Part shown: positions 31,290-40,347 of the stretch, piece by piece | Position numbering within the stretch: the stretch's first letter is position 1 | How the letters are laid out: the number at the start of each line of letters is the position of its first letter | DNA from: Thiohalophilus sp. | Lineage (GTDB): Bacteria > Pseudomonadota > Gammaproteobacteria > UBA6429 > Thiohalophilaceae | Length of the DNA: 64,000 bases | Direction of reading: 5' to 3' | NCBI RefSeq assembly: GCF_034521165.1 | Contig: NZ_JAXHMV010000001.1 | Span: 248,001-312,000 of the forward strand | Notes under the pieces: generated by a model | The model's input: only the letters and a program-made list of their open reading frames with translations | Told to the model about the DNA's origin: nothing | The model's database searches: none | Program-made: the position numbers and the translations under genes

Positions 31290-32042
31290 ATGGACAGTAT
31301 CAACAAGGGTAATGCCACCTCCTTTGAAAGCCTGGGGCTGACTCAGCCTAAAAAGCCGGCACCGGGGCAGGCAAACGGAAATGCTGACACAGGTTCGCAG
31401 ATCAGCGGCAAGCAGTCTGATCTGGGGCAGGAAGACTTCATGAAATTGATGCTGACCAAAATGAATCAGCAGGATCCGTTCAAGCCGATGGAAGACGGGG
31501 AGTTCCTGAGCCAGATGGCGCAATTCAGTGCGGTCAGTGGCCTCAAGGACATCAAGGAATCATTCAGTACGCTGAGCGATTCCCTCAAGTCGAATCATGC
31601 CCTGCAGGCATCGAGCATGGTGGGGCGCAAGGTAATGATACCGGGGGACAAGGCTGTATTGCCCGAAGGCGGTGAACTCAAGGGTGCGGTGGATCTGCCT
31701 ACCAGCACCGGCGACCTGAAGATATCCTTTTATGACGCCAGTGGTGAGCTGGCTCATACCATTAACAAAGGCAGCCAGAACCAGGGCATGGTGAATTTTA
31801 GCTGGGACGGCAAGGCTGGCGCCTCCGATGCCGGTGAGAATCCTTCACTGGCACAACAGAATCCGGCCGGGACCTATACAGTCAAGGCCGAGATGGTGGT
31901 CGACGGCAAAACACAGTCTGTTGATCCCATGGTCATGGACAATGTCGAGAGTGTTTCTATCGGGAAACAGGGACAGGGTATTACTTTAAATCTTGCGAAC
32001 GCCGGCTCGAAGAGCATGAGTGACGTTCGGGAAATTATGTAA
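31290..32042 (+). CDS. flgD: Flagellar hook capping protein FlgD
   Basis: 250 residues. The N-terminal block LGQEDFMKLMLTKMNQQDPF then MEDGEFLSQMAQFSAVSG is diagnostic; it caps the growing hook and is later discarded. The middle region is a FlgD Ig-like/tudor-like domain with FSWDGKAG around residue 170. Placed between rod and hook genes as usual. Confidence 0.95.
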   Translation: MDSINKGNATSFESLGLTQPKKPAPGQANGNADTGSQISGKQSDLGQEDFMKLMLTKMNQQDPFKPMEDGEFLSQMAQFSAVSGLKDIKESFSTLSDSLKSNHALQASSMVGRKVMIPGDKAVLPEGGELKGAVDLPTSTGDLKISFYDASGELAHTINKGSQNQGMVNFSWDGKAGASDAGENPSLAQQNPAGTYTVKAEMVVDGKTQSVDPMVMDNVESVSIGKQGQGITLNLANAGSKSMSDVREIM

Positions 32043-32067
32043 CGAATTCCACACAGGAGAAGCAATC

Positions 32068-33324
32068 ATGCCATTTCGTTCAGCATTAAGTGGGATTAAC
32101 GCCGCGTCGGAAGATCTCAAGGTCATTGGTAACAACGTGTCCAATGCCAGTACCAGCGGTTTCAAGAAAGCGCGTGCCGAATTTGCCGATGTCTATGCGG
32201 CAACGCAGGGCGGATCGTCCAACGCCATCGGGTCGGGCGTGCGCCTGGCCTCGGTTAATCAGAATTTCGGGCAGGGCAACATCGAGTTTACCGATAACAA
32301 GATGGATCTGGCGATCAATGGGCGCGGGTTCTTCGTCCTGGATAACAACGGTACACGCGAATACACCCGCGCCGGATCTTTCCAGGTGGATCGGGAAGGC
32401 TATGTGACCAACAGCAGCAACAAACGCCTGGTGGTCAATAATGCGGACGAGGAAGGCAACATTACCGGTGATGTCGGTGCCCTGCGACTGGATAATTCCA
32501 ATATCAAACCAAAAGCCACGTCACGGCTTGATGTGGGCATCAATCTCGATAGCGAGCAGACTCCGCCGACGACCCAGCCGTTCGATCCCGAAGTGTCCAA
32601 TTCCTACAATCATTCAACCTCGCTGACGGTCTATGACTCTCTGGGTAACGGGCATCTGGCTACCATGTATTACGTCAAGGGCGAAGAACCCAATACCTGG
32701 GAAACGCACATGTTCGTGAACGGTAAAAGTGCCAAGGGCGAACAGACGCCACCGTATACCGGTGACACCCTGAAGTTTGACGGTTCAGGCGCGCTGGCAT
32801 CTATTAATGGCGAGGCCGTGCCGCCGGGGATGGTGAGTTACAGCGGGATTGATGTCGGTGCCGGTGGCGATCCTCTGAATATTGATGTCAACCTGCTGTC
32901 CGCGACACCGACGACGCAGTTCGGCACCAAATTCAATGTGAACGCGCTGTCACAAAATGGTTTTACGTCCGGTCGTCTGAGCGGCTTTGATATCGATGAT
33001 GCGGGCATGATCAAGGCGCGTTACAGCAACGGTCAGTCCAAGGTGCTCGGTCAGGTCAGTCTGGCTGATTTCTCAAACCCGCAGGGCCTGCGTCCACTTG
33101 GGGATACCACCTGGGCGGAAAGTTTTGCGTCCGGGGCGGCCCTGAACGGTACACCCGGTTCCGGCAGTCTGGGTTCGATCCAGTCCGGGGCCCTGGAAGG
33201 TTCGAATGTGGATCTGACCGGCGAGCTGGTCAAAATGATAACCGCGCAACGGAATTTCCAGGCCAACGCCCAGGTGATCACCACCGCGGATACCGTTACC
33301 CAGACCATTATCAATATTCGTTAA
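32068..33324 (+). CDS. flgE: Flagellar hook protein FlgE
   Basis: 418 residues. The N-terminal motif VIGNNVSNASTSGFKKARAE and C-terminal VDLTGELVKMITAQRNFQAN are the conserved D0/D1 ends of hook-type proteins. The start at 32068 follows cacaggagaagcaatc; an upstream in-frame ATG would overlap flgD. It polymerises into the universal joint between rod and filament. Confidence 0.96.
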   Translation: MPFRSALSGINAASEDLKVIGNNVSNASTSGFKKARAEFADVYAATQGGSSNAIGSGVRLASVNQNFGQGNIEFTDNKMDLAINGRGFFVLDNNGTREYTRAGSFQVDREGYVTNSSNKRLVVNNADEEGNITGDVGALRLDNSNIKPKATSRLDVGINLDSEQTPPTTQPFDPEVSNSYNHSTSLTVYDSLGNGHLATMYYVKGEEPNTWETHMFVNGKSAKGEQTPPYTGDTLKFDGSGALASINGEAVPPGMVSYSGIDVGAGGDPLNIDVNLLSATPTTQFGTKFNVNALSQNGFTSGRLSGFDIDDAGMIKARYSNGQSKVLGQVSLADFSNPQGLRPLGDTTWAESFASGAALNGTPGSGSLGSIQSGALEGSNVDLTGELVKMITAQRNFQANAQVITTADTVTQTIINIR

Positions 33325-33344
33325 ACGGATAAAGGCAGTCTGAA

Positions 33345-34085
33345 ATGGATCGGATGCTTTATGTGGCCATGACCGGCGCCCGCCAGACCATGCAGGCGCA
33401 AACGGTGAATGCCAATAACATTGCCAACGTCAACACGACCGGGTTCCGGCAGGATCTGGCCGCCATGCGCAGCATGCCGGTCTACGGGCCGGGCATGCCC
33501 ACCCGGGTTTATGGCATGACGGAAAAGCCGGGCACGGATCTGAATCCCGGTTCATTGATGACCACCGGCCGGTCACTGGATGTGGCACTCAAGGGGCAGG
33601 GCTGGATCGCCGTACAGGGGCAGGATGGCAATGAAGCCTATACCCGTGCCGGTGATCTGCAGGTCACCAGTACCGGCCTGTTGCAAACCGGTGCAGGGCA
33701 TCTGGTGATGGGCGAAGCCGGTCCGATCAGCCTGCCGCCGAGCAGCAAAGTCGAAATTGGCGGTGATGGCACCATTAGTCTGATTGCGCAGGGTGATGAA
33801 GCGGCGAATATGCAGGAAGTGGATCGTATCAAGCTGGTCAATCCACCAGCGGATGAGCTCTACAAGGGCGAGGACGGTCTGATGCGCCTTGCCGAGGGGG
33901 AGCAGGCGCAGGCGGATGCCAATGTGCGGCTGGCCGTCGGCGCGCTGGAGTCGAGTAACGTCAATATTGCCGAGGCGCTGGTTAACATGATCGATCTGGC
34001 CCGGCAGTTTGAAATGCAGGTCAAGATGATGAAGACCGCCGAACGCAATGATCAAAAAGCGGCACAGATAATGCAAATGAGTTAA
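33345..34085 (+). CDS. flgF: Flagellar proximal rod protein FlgF
   Basis: 246 residues with the rod N-terminus MDRMLYVAMTGARQTMQAQT then ANVNTTGFRQDLA, and the C-terminal SSNVNIAEALVNMIDLARQF. The central segment IAVQGQDGNEAYTRAGDLQV is typical of FlgF/FlgG. Confidence 0.95.
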   Translation: MDRMLYVAMTGARQTMQAQTVNANNIANVNTTGFRQDLAAMRSMPVYGPGMPTRVYGMTEKPGTDLNPGSLMTTGRSLDVALKGQGWIAVQGQDGNEAYTRAGDLQVTSTGLLQTGAGHLVMGEAGPISLPPSSKVEIGGDGTISLIAQGDEAANMQEVDRIKLVNPPADELYKGEDGLMRLAEGEQAQADANVRLAVGALESSNVNIAEALVNMIDLARQFEMQVKMMKTAERNDQKAAQIMQMS

Positions 34086-34168
34086 TAACAGATTGATCAG
34101 GCGTAAGTGTGCGAACGATCCGGCTAGTGATTCCGGCAGATAAACAAATTTGGTAATGGAGAAGTGAC

Positions 34169-34954
34169 ATGAGCGGCGCATTATGGGTTTCAAAAACCGG
34201 TCTGGAAGCGCAGCAAAACCGGTTGAATGTGGTCAGTAATAACCTGGCCAACGTGAATACGACCGGCTTCAAACGGGACCGGGCGGTGTTCGAGGATTTG
34301 CTGTACCAGAATGTGCGCCAGGCCGGCGGACAAAGCAGCCAGGCGACCGAGTTGCCGTCCGGTTTGTCACTCGGCACCGGCGTGCGGACCGTCGCAACGC
34401 AGAAAATGCATACCCAGGGCAGCCTGGTGCAGACCCAGAATCCCTATGACATGGCGATTCAGGGGCAGGGCTTCTTTCAGGTACTGATGCCCAACGGCAC
34501 CATGGCCTATACCCGCAGCGGTGAATTTCAGGTGAACAAGGACGGCGAGATGGTGACCTCGTCCGGCTATCGACTGCAACCGAATATCACCATCCCGGAA
34601 GATGCCACCAGTGTGACCATCGGTCGTGACGGGACGGTCTCGGCATTGCAGTCGGGCGATGCGGCACCCACTCAAGTCGGTACGATTGAGCTGGCCGATT
34701 TTACCAACCCGGCCGGATTACAGCCCAGAGGTGAAAACCTGTATGTCCAGACCGGAGCCAGTGGCGATCCCCAGACCGGGGCCCCGGATTCAGAGAACTT
34801 TGGTGCCCTGTTTCAGGGGTCCCTGGAAACTTCCAACGTCAATGTGGTGGAGGAGCTGGTGAATATGATCGAAACCCAGCGGGCCTATGAAATGAATTCC
34901 AAGGCCATCTCCACCGCCGATCAGATGTTGCAGTTTGCCAACAACAATCTTTAA
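34169..34954 (+). CDS. flgG: Flagellar distal rod protein FlgG
   Basis: 261 residues, the usual size. NNLANVNTTGFKRDRAVFED at the N-terminus and ETSNVNVVEELVNMIETQRA at the C-terminus are diagnostic. It forms most of the distal drive shaft. An 84-base gap separates it from flgF, larger than other gaps in the operon, without a visible promoter. Confidence 0.96.
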   Translation: MSGALWVSKTGLEAQQNRLNVVSNNLANVNTTGFKRDRAVFEDLLYQNVRQAGGQSSQATELPSGLSLGTGVRTVATQKMHTQGSLVQTQNPYDMAIQGQGFFQVLMPNGTMAYTRSGEFQVNKDGEMVTSSGYRLQPNITIPEDATSVTIGRDGTVSALQSGDAAPTQVGTIELADFTNPAGLQPRGENLYVQTGASGDPQTGAPDSENFGALFQGSLETSNVNVVEELVNMIETQRAYEMNSKAISTADQMLQFANNNL

Positions 34955-34967
34955 CAGGTGAGCCAGC

Positions 34968-35651
34968 ATGAATAGCAAAATGATCCTTATGTTCGCCGGA
35001 TGCCTGTTGCTGGCCAACGGCTGTACCTTTGTGCCGAAAAAAACCGCCGAGGAAAAAAGCTACGAACCCGCCGAGCCGATCGTGGTCAATGTGCCGCGCA
35101 AGGATAATGGCGCTATTTATCAACCGGGCATGCGGGTCAGCTTGTTTGAAAACCCGACAGCCAGCCGTGTCGGCGATATTCTGACTATACAACTGGAAGA
35201 GCAAACCAGCGCGAGCGCCAGCTCCAGTACCAACAGCGCCAAGGATCAACAGGTCGATATGCCCGGGCCGGAGCTGGCGGGGGATCAGGTGACCCAGAAC
35301 GGCAAGCCGATATTGCAGAACAACCTGGGCGCCAACCGGCAATTTAACGGGCAGGGCGACAGTGAGATGAGCAGCTCGTTCGAGGGCACGTTGAGTGTCA
35401 CCGTGCACAAGGTACTGGCCAACGGTAATCTGGTGGTCCGGGGGCAGAAAATATTGCTGCTGAACCAGTCCGATGAATATATCCGTTTTATGGGCATCGT
35501 CCGGCCTCAGGATGTCGAACCCGACAACACGGTCTCATCGCACCGGGTGGCGGATGTTCGGGTGGCCTATTCCGGCGAGGGGTTCATTGCCTCGGCCAAC
35601 AGCATGGGTCCGCTGGCCCGATTCTTCCAGGGGCCGACCTGGCCGTATTAA
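34968..35651 (+). CDS. flgH: Flagellar L-ring lipoprotein FlgH
   Basis: 227 residues. A lipoprotein signal ends LLANGC at residue 19. The conserved core has MRVSLFENPTASRVGDILTI and VVRGQKILLLNQSDEYIRF, and the end ANSMGPLARFFQGPTWPY is characteristic. It forms the outer-membrane bushing of the rod. Confidence 0.95.
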   Translation: MNSKMILMFAGCLLLANGCTFVPKKTAEEKSYEPAEPIVVNVPRKDNGAIYQPGMRVSLFENPTASRVGDILTIQLEEQTSASASSSTNSAKDQQVDMPGPELAGDQVTQNGKPILQNNLGANRQFNGQGDSEMSSSFEGTLSVTVHKVLANGNLVVRGQKILLLNQSDEYIRFMGIVRPQDVEPDNTVSSHRVADVRVAYSGEGFIASANSMGPLARFFQGPTWPY

Positions 35652-35690
35652 TCGACGATCATGCCACAGTATCAAGTTGAGGACAGACGC

Positions 35691-36809
35691 ATGCTTTCCA
35701 TAAAAGAACTGGGTTTTACGATTGTGGTCGGTCTGGTTTTTGTGCTCGGACTGTTGCCGGGGCTGGCTCAGGCGGAGCGCATCAAGGATGTGGCCAGGGT
35801 CGCCGGGGTGCGCAGTAACCAGCTGGTCGGTTACGGTCTGGTGGTTGGTTTGAATGGTACCGGTGACGGGGGCGGGCCGGCCGCGCAACAGAGCCTGCGT
35901 AATATGATGACCCGCCTCGGTGTACGTATCCCCGAAGGAGAGAATCTGGAAGCCGATAATGTCGCGGTAGTCAGCATCCATGCGGAGTTGCCACCGTTTT
36001 CCAAACCGGGCAAAACCATTGATGTCACAGTGTCCTCGGTCGGTGGCGCCGACAGCCTGCGCGGTGGCGCACTGTTGATGACCCCATTGCGCGGCGTGGA
36101 TGACAATGTGTATGCCGTTGCTCAGGGTAACCTGATAGTCAGCGGTTTTGGCGCGGCCGGCAATGACGGTTCCAGCATAACCGTGAATGTGCCGACGGTC
36201 GGCCGCATTCCCAACGGGGCGACGGTGGAGCGCGTGGTGGATACGCCCTTCGGGCAGGAAAAGGAGCTGGTGCTGAATCTGCATCATCCCGATTTTACGA
36301 CCTCGACCCGCATGGCCCGGGTGATTAATCGCGCGGTTGGCAAGGGTACCGCCCATTCGGTGGATCCCGGTTCGGTCAGTGTGAACGCCCCGACCGACCC
36401 GGCGCAACGGGTGGCGTTTGTTTCCATGCTGGAGAATCTCACTTTTACCCCGGGCGAGTCCCCGGCCCGGGTGATCGTCAATTCACGCACCGGCACCGTC
36501 GTGATCGGCAAACATGTCCAGGTGACGCCCGCCGCCGTGGCCCACGGCAGCCTGACCGTGACCATTACCGCCGATCCCATGGTCAGTCAGCCGGGACCGC
36601 TGGCGGGCGGGGAAACCGCCGTGGTACCGCGTACCGACATCGATGTGGAACAGGCCGACAGTCGGATGTTCAAATTTGCCCCCGGTGTCTCCCTGGATGA
36701 AATCGTCCGGGCCGTCAACGAAGTCGGCGCCGCCCCCGGCGATCTGGTCGCCATCCTCGAAGCCCTCAAGGAAGCCGGCGCCCTGCGCGCCGAGCTGGTG
36801 GTCATCTAA
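35691..36809 (+). CDS. flgI: Flagellar P-ring protein FlgI
   Basis: 372 residues. The ATG at 35691 follows ttgaggacagacgc and gives a clean export signal with cleavage after AQA; another ATG at 35661 adds ten polar residues. SNQLVGYGLVVGLNGTGDGG and PGDLVAILEALKEAGALRAE mark the conserved ends. It assembles around the rod in the peptidoglycan layer with FlgA help. Followed by a gene-free block of repeats. Confidence 0.95.
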   Translation: MLSIKELGFTIVVGLVFVLGLLPGLAQAERIKDVARVAGVRSNQLVGYGLVVGLNGTGDGGGPAAQQSLRNMMTRLGVRIPEGENLEADNVAVVSIHAELPPFSKPGKTIDVTVSSVGGADSLRGGALLMTPLRGVDDNVYAVAQGNLIVSGFGAAGNDGSSITVNVPTVGRIPNGATVERVVDTPFGQEKELVLNLHHPDFTTSTRMARVINRAVGKGTAHSVDPGSVSVNAPTDPAQRVAFVSMLENLTFTPGESPARVIVNSRTGTVVIGKHVQVTPAAVAHGSLTVTITADPMVSQPGPLAGGETAVVPRTDIDVEQADSRMFKFAPGVSLDEIVRAVNEVGAAPGDLVAILEALKEAGALRAELVVI

Positions 36810-36849
36810 AACAGGTCCCAGGTTCAGGCCCCTGGAACTGAAATTACGA

Positions 36850-36994
36850 CTGACACTTCATAGATGGGCCTCTGGAAAATAACGCAGAGGACGCAGAGTC
36901 GCGGAGCCGCAGAGTATGATTGCAAAGTTATTTCTCCGCGTCTTTGCGCCTCCGCGTCCTCCGCGTTAATGCCAGGGACTTGAAAAATGACAGT
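36850..36994. repeat. Dispersed acgcagag inverted repeat (copy 3, tandem unit A)
   Basis: The unit starts ctgacacttc and ends aaatgacagt. The inner left arm taacgcagaggacgcagagt is complementary in pattern to the right arm tccgcgtctttgcgcctccg then cgtcctccgcgtta. The unit is repeated as B about 90 bases downstream with the same outer ends. Confidence 0.8.
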
Positions 36995-37084
36995 TACGCA
37001 GGTCACGTTGGCAATAGTCTACGTGACATACCTTGAACCTGAGCAAGGGTGCCAGGTAGCGCGGCGCGCAACCGGGCCTACAAC

Positions 37085-37230
37085 CTGACACTTCCTGAAT
37101 GGGTCTCTGGGAAATAACGCAGAGTTCGCAGAGGCGCGGAGTCGCAGAGGATGAATGAAAAAGTATTTTCTCCGCGTCTTTGCGCCTCTGCGCCCTCCGC
37201 GTTAATGCCAGGGACTTGAAAAATGACAGT
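37085..37230. repeat. Dispersed acgcagag inverted repeat (copy 4, tandem unit B)
   Basis: 146 bases, same outer ends (ctgacacttc and aaatgacagt), same arms with small changes (taacgcagagttcgcagagg; gtctttgcgcctctgcgccc). Units A and B fill the 480-base flgI-flgJ gap and have the look of a duplicated non-autonomous element. Confidence 0.8.
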
Positions 37231-37267
37231 CACGCTGGGATAGCCTGAGAACTGGCTCCCTGAATAT

Positions 37268-37283
37268 TGGCATGCTTACTGCA
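37268..37283 (+). promoter_or_regulatory. RpoN (sigma54) promoter for flgJ
   Basis: tggcatgcttactgca, GG and GC 10 bases apart. The predicted start of transcription (about 37294) nearly coincides with the first flgJ ATG at 37295. Confidence 0.8.
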
Positions 37284-37294
37284 TATTCCAGAGT

Positions 37295-38260
37295 ATGTTA
37301 AATCAACAACCCCCCGTTGCCGGCCTTTCGCAGGCGTCCAGCTATACGGATATGGCGGATCTGTCGCGTCTGCGTTATCAGTCGCAGCAGGATCCACGCG
37401 CGACCCTGCGCGAGGTGGCCAAGCAGTTCGAGGGGGTGTTTATGCAAATGGTGCTCAAGAGCATGCGCGAGGCGAGCTTTGGCGATCCGATTTTCGATAG
37501 CAATCAGAGCGAGCTGTATCGCGACATGTTCGACAAGCAGATATCCCTGGAGATGACCCGGGGCCAGGGGCTGGGGCTGGCCGACAATCTGGTGCGGCAG
37601 CTGGATCAATATTTGCCGCCTGGCGGCGAATCCTCGCCGGTTCAGCGTCAGCCGGCGACGGCCGCCAGTCTGCCGGCGGTCAGTCTTGCGCCATCGATGC
37701 CAGCCCGCCAGAGCCAGTCCGACGGGGTTCAAAAGGCCCGGCCGGATCTGGAATTCGAGAGTCCCGAGGAGTTTGTCGAGACGCTGTGGCCGTTGGCCCG
37801 GTCAGCAGCGCAGGAGCTGGATGCGGCACCGGAAGCGCTGGTGGCACAGGCGGCGCTGGAAACCGGCTGGGGCAAATATATGTTGCGCCATGGCGATGGT
37901 CAGCCAACGTTCAATCTGTTCAATATCAAGGCCGGGCAGGAGTGGCAGGGCGACAGGGTCATGAAGCAGACGCTGGAATACCGCGACGGTCTGCCGGTGC
38001 AGGAGCGGGCGCCGTTTCGGGCCTACGATTCGCTGGAAGAGAGCTTCCACGATTATGTGGCGTTTTTGCGCAGTAATCCCCGTTATGGCGAAGCCCTGCA
38101 ACAATCGGCTTCACCGGAACAGTTTGTCCGTTCCCTGCAACGCGCCGGTTATGCCACGGATCCCGAGTATGCCGACAAGATACTCGACATTATGCAGCGT
38201 CATGTCCTGCAGCAGCCCGTGGCCCGACAGGATGTCGAGCATGTACAGGCGACCGGTTAA
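37295..38260 (+). CDS. flgJ: Flagellar rod cap / muramidase FlgJ
   Basis: 321 residues with two domains. Residues about 30-105 form the rod-capping domain (LREVAKQFEGVFMQMVLKSM, LYRDMFDKQISLEMTRGQGL). Residues 150-310 form a glucosaminidase (GH73-like) domain with the catalytic Glu in VAQAALETGWGKYM and FNLFNIKAGQEWQG. It caps the rod and cuts peptidoglycan to let it through. If the RpoN site is used, the ATG at 37295 would be leaderless; an in-frame ATG at 37352 is an alternative. Confidence 0.94.
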   Translation: MLNQQPPVAGLSQASSYTDMADLSRLRYQSQQDPRATLREVAKQFEGVFMQMVLKSMREASFGDPIFDSNQSELYRDMFDKQISLEMTRGQGLGLADNLVRQLDQYLPPGGESSPVQRQPATAASLPAVSLAPSMPARQSQSDGVQKARPDLEFESPEEFVETLWPLARSAAQELDAAPEALVAQAALETGWGKYMLRHGDGQPTFNLFNIKAGQEWQGDRVMKQTLEYRDGLPVQERAPFRAYDSLEESFHDYVAFLRSNPRYGEALQQSASPEQFVRSLQRAGYATDPEYADKILDIMQRHVLQQPVARQDVEHVQATG

Positions 38261-38282
38261 CCGATAAGAGGCAACGACGATT

Positions 38283-40346
38283 ATGGCCAGTGGTGATTTG
38301 CTCGGTGTCAGTGTTTCGGGGGCGTTAGCGTCACAGCGCGCCCTGGCCACGACCGGCCACAACATTGCCAATGCCAATACCGAGGGCTATTCCCGCCAGC
38401 GGGTGGACCTGGGAACACGCACGCCCCAGCTGGCCGGCAATGGCGCCATCGGCACCGGTGTGACCGTGAATAACGTCGAGCGGGTGTATGACGATTTTGT
38501 CGCCGGCGAGGTACGCACCAATACTTCGGCCGACAGCTCCCTGCGCGCCAATTATGAATACACCAGCCAGGTGGATAACTTGCTGTCCGATCCCAACGCG
38601 GGCCTGGCCCCGGCGCTGCAAAGTTTCTTTTCCGCCGTTAACGGGGTTTCCGAAGATCCCTCTTCCACTTCGGCGCGCCAGGTCATGTTGAGCGAGGCCC
38701 AGTCCCTGTCGGATCGCTTCCAGTACATGCACAATCGTTTCGATACCCTGCGCGAAGGGGCTACGTCCGAAATGAAAAGCGTGGTGACCGATATCAATGA
38801 CCTGGCCGAATCCATCGGGAAAATCAACGATACCATCATCAATGCCCAGGAAATGAGTGGTCAGCCCCCCAGCGATCTGCTCGATCAGCGGGATCGGATG
38901 GTGCAGAAACTGTCTGAACTGGTTTCGGTTCGGGTCAGCGAACAGGATGACGGTCGTATGAATGTGTTTATCGGAAACGGCCAGACGCTGGTGGTGGGCA
39001 GCGAAGTCTCCGAGATGGCGATCGAGAAAAGCCGTTTCGATCCCAATCATGCCGAAATTGTTTTCAAAGGCAATGCCAGCGATTCGGTGATCACCAAGTT
39101 TATCTCCGGCGGTCGTCTGGGTGGCATTCTGGAATTTCGCAACGGCGTGCTGGATCCGGCCCAGAACGAACTGGGCCGCATTGCCGTGGGCATTGCCAAG
39201 ACATTTAATGAACAGCATCGCCTTGGCATGGATCTGGAAAGCAAGCTGGGTGATAACTTCTTTACCGAAGCCGAGGAACTGGCGCCCAACATTCTGCCCA
39301 ACGGTCGTAACCAGGGCGATTACAAGATCAGCGCCGAGATTACCGATATCGACAAGCTGACCACCAGTGATTACGAACTCAGTTATCGCGACGGTAAATA
39401 CCGCCTGGTGCGAATGCTGGATGACAAATTGCTCGGTGAATACGACAAGATGCCAGGGCATATCGAATCGGAAGGGTTTCGAATCAATCTGGAGGAAGGG
39501 AGCCGGATCGTCAATGGCGACAGTTTTGTGATTCGTCCGACCCGGCGCGGCGGGGAAGTATTCTCCCCGCTGGTGAAAAACACCAAATACATTGCTGCGG
39601 CCTCGCCGGTACGCACCGAAGCACTGGTCAGCAACCAGGGCAATGCCGAGATCAGCGCGGCAGTGGTCGAGGATACCAGTCACGCGGCATTTGCCCAGGG
39701 CAACAAGCTCAATCCGCCGTTTGCCGTTCGTTTCGTGGATGACACCCATTACGAAATTCTGGATAACAGCGGCAACGCGATTCCGATCAAAAAATCGGCC
39801 CGTCCGGCGCAGCCGGCCATCAGCGCCAATGAAAAAGGCGGTGGTCCCGCCACGCCGGCCGAACCGGCCCAGCCGCCTGAACTGACGACCCGTATCCCGT
39901 ACGACCCCGACAAGGGGGCCGACGTCTTCCCCACACCGGATGGCCAGGATTACGGTTTTCGGGTGCGGATTACCGGTAAGCCCAAAGCCGGGGATGTGTT
40001 CCGTATCGAGTTTAACAAGGATGGGGTTGGCGATAATCGCAACGCCCTGGAACTGGCCCGCCTGCAAAGCAAGCCGGTGCTGGATAATGGCAGCAGCGAT
40101 TATTCGGAAGTCTATTCCCAGCTGGTTTCACGCGTGGGCAGCAAGACCCACGAACTGGAAATCAATCGCGATGCGCAGAAACTGTTACTGGATCAGGCCA
40201 TAGAGCGTAAACAGGCGGTTTCCGGTGTCAATCTCGATGAAGAAGCGGCCAAGATGGTGCGGTACCAGAATCTCTATCAGGCCAATGCCCGGGTCATGGC
40301 CACCGCCAACAAGTTGCTCGAAGAGCTGATCAACGCCTTCCGGTGA
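38283..40346 (+). CDS. flgK: Flagellar hook-associated protein 1, FlgK
   Basis: 687 residues. The N-terminal TTGHNIANANTEGYSRQRVD and the C-terminal SGVNLDEEAAKMVRYQNLYQ are the conserved D0/D1 ends. The middle is variable and includes a Pro/Ala-rich stretch near residues 505-545 (ARPAQPAISANEKGGGP), which looks like a flexible insertion exposed on the surface. FlgK joins hook and filament and depends on FlgN for export. Confidence 0.95.
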   Translation: MASGDLLGVSVSGALASQRALATTGHNIANANTEGYSRQRVDLGTRTPQLAGNGAIGTGVTVNNVERVYDDFVAGEVRTNTSADSSLRANYEYTSQVDNLLSDPNAGLAPALQSFFSAVNGVSEDPSSTSARQVMLSEAQSLSDRFQYMHNRFDTLREGATSEMKSVVTDINDLAESIGKINDTIINAQEMSGQPPSDLLDQRDRMVQKLSELVSVRVSEQDDGRMNVFIGNGQTLVVGSEVSEMAIEKSRFDPNHAEIVFKGNASDSVITKFISGGRLGGILEFRNGVLDPAQNELGRIAVGIAKTFNEQHRLGMDLESKLGDNFFTEAEELAPNILPNGRNQGDYKISAEITDIDKLTTSDYELSYRDGKYRLVRMLDDKLLGEYDKMPGHIESEGFRINLEEGSRIVNGDSFVIRPTRRGGEVFSPLVKNTKYIAAASPVRTEALVSNQGNAEISAAVVEDTSHAAFAQGNKLNPPFAVRFVDDTHYEILDNSGNAIPIKKSARPAQPAISANEKGGGPATPAEPAQPPELTTRIPYDPDKGADVFPTPDGQDYGFRVRITGKPKAGDVFRIEFNKDGVGDNRNALELARLQSKPVLDNGSSDYSEVYSQLVSRVGSKTHELEINRDAQKLLLDQAIERKQAVSGVNLDEEAAKMVRYQNLYQANARVMATANKLLEELINAFR

Positions 40347-40347
40347 T

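Noticed and set aside
38331..40067. 578-codon open frame antisense to flgK
   Set aside because: No recognisable domain and biased composition; the sense gene is certain.
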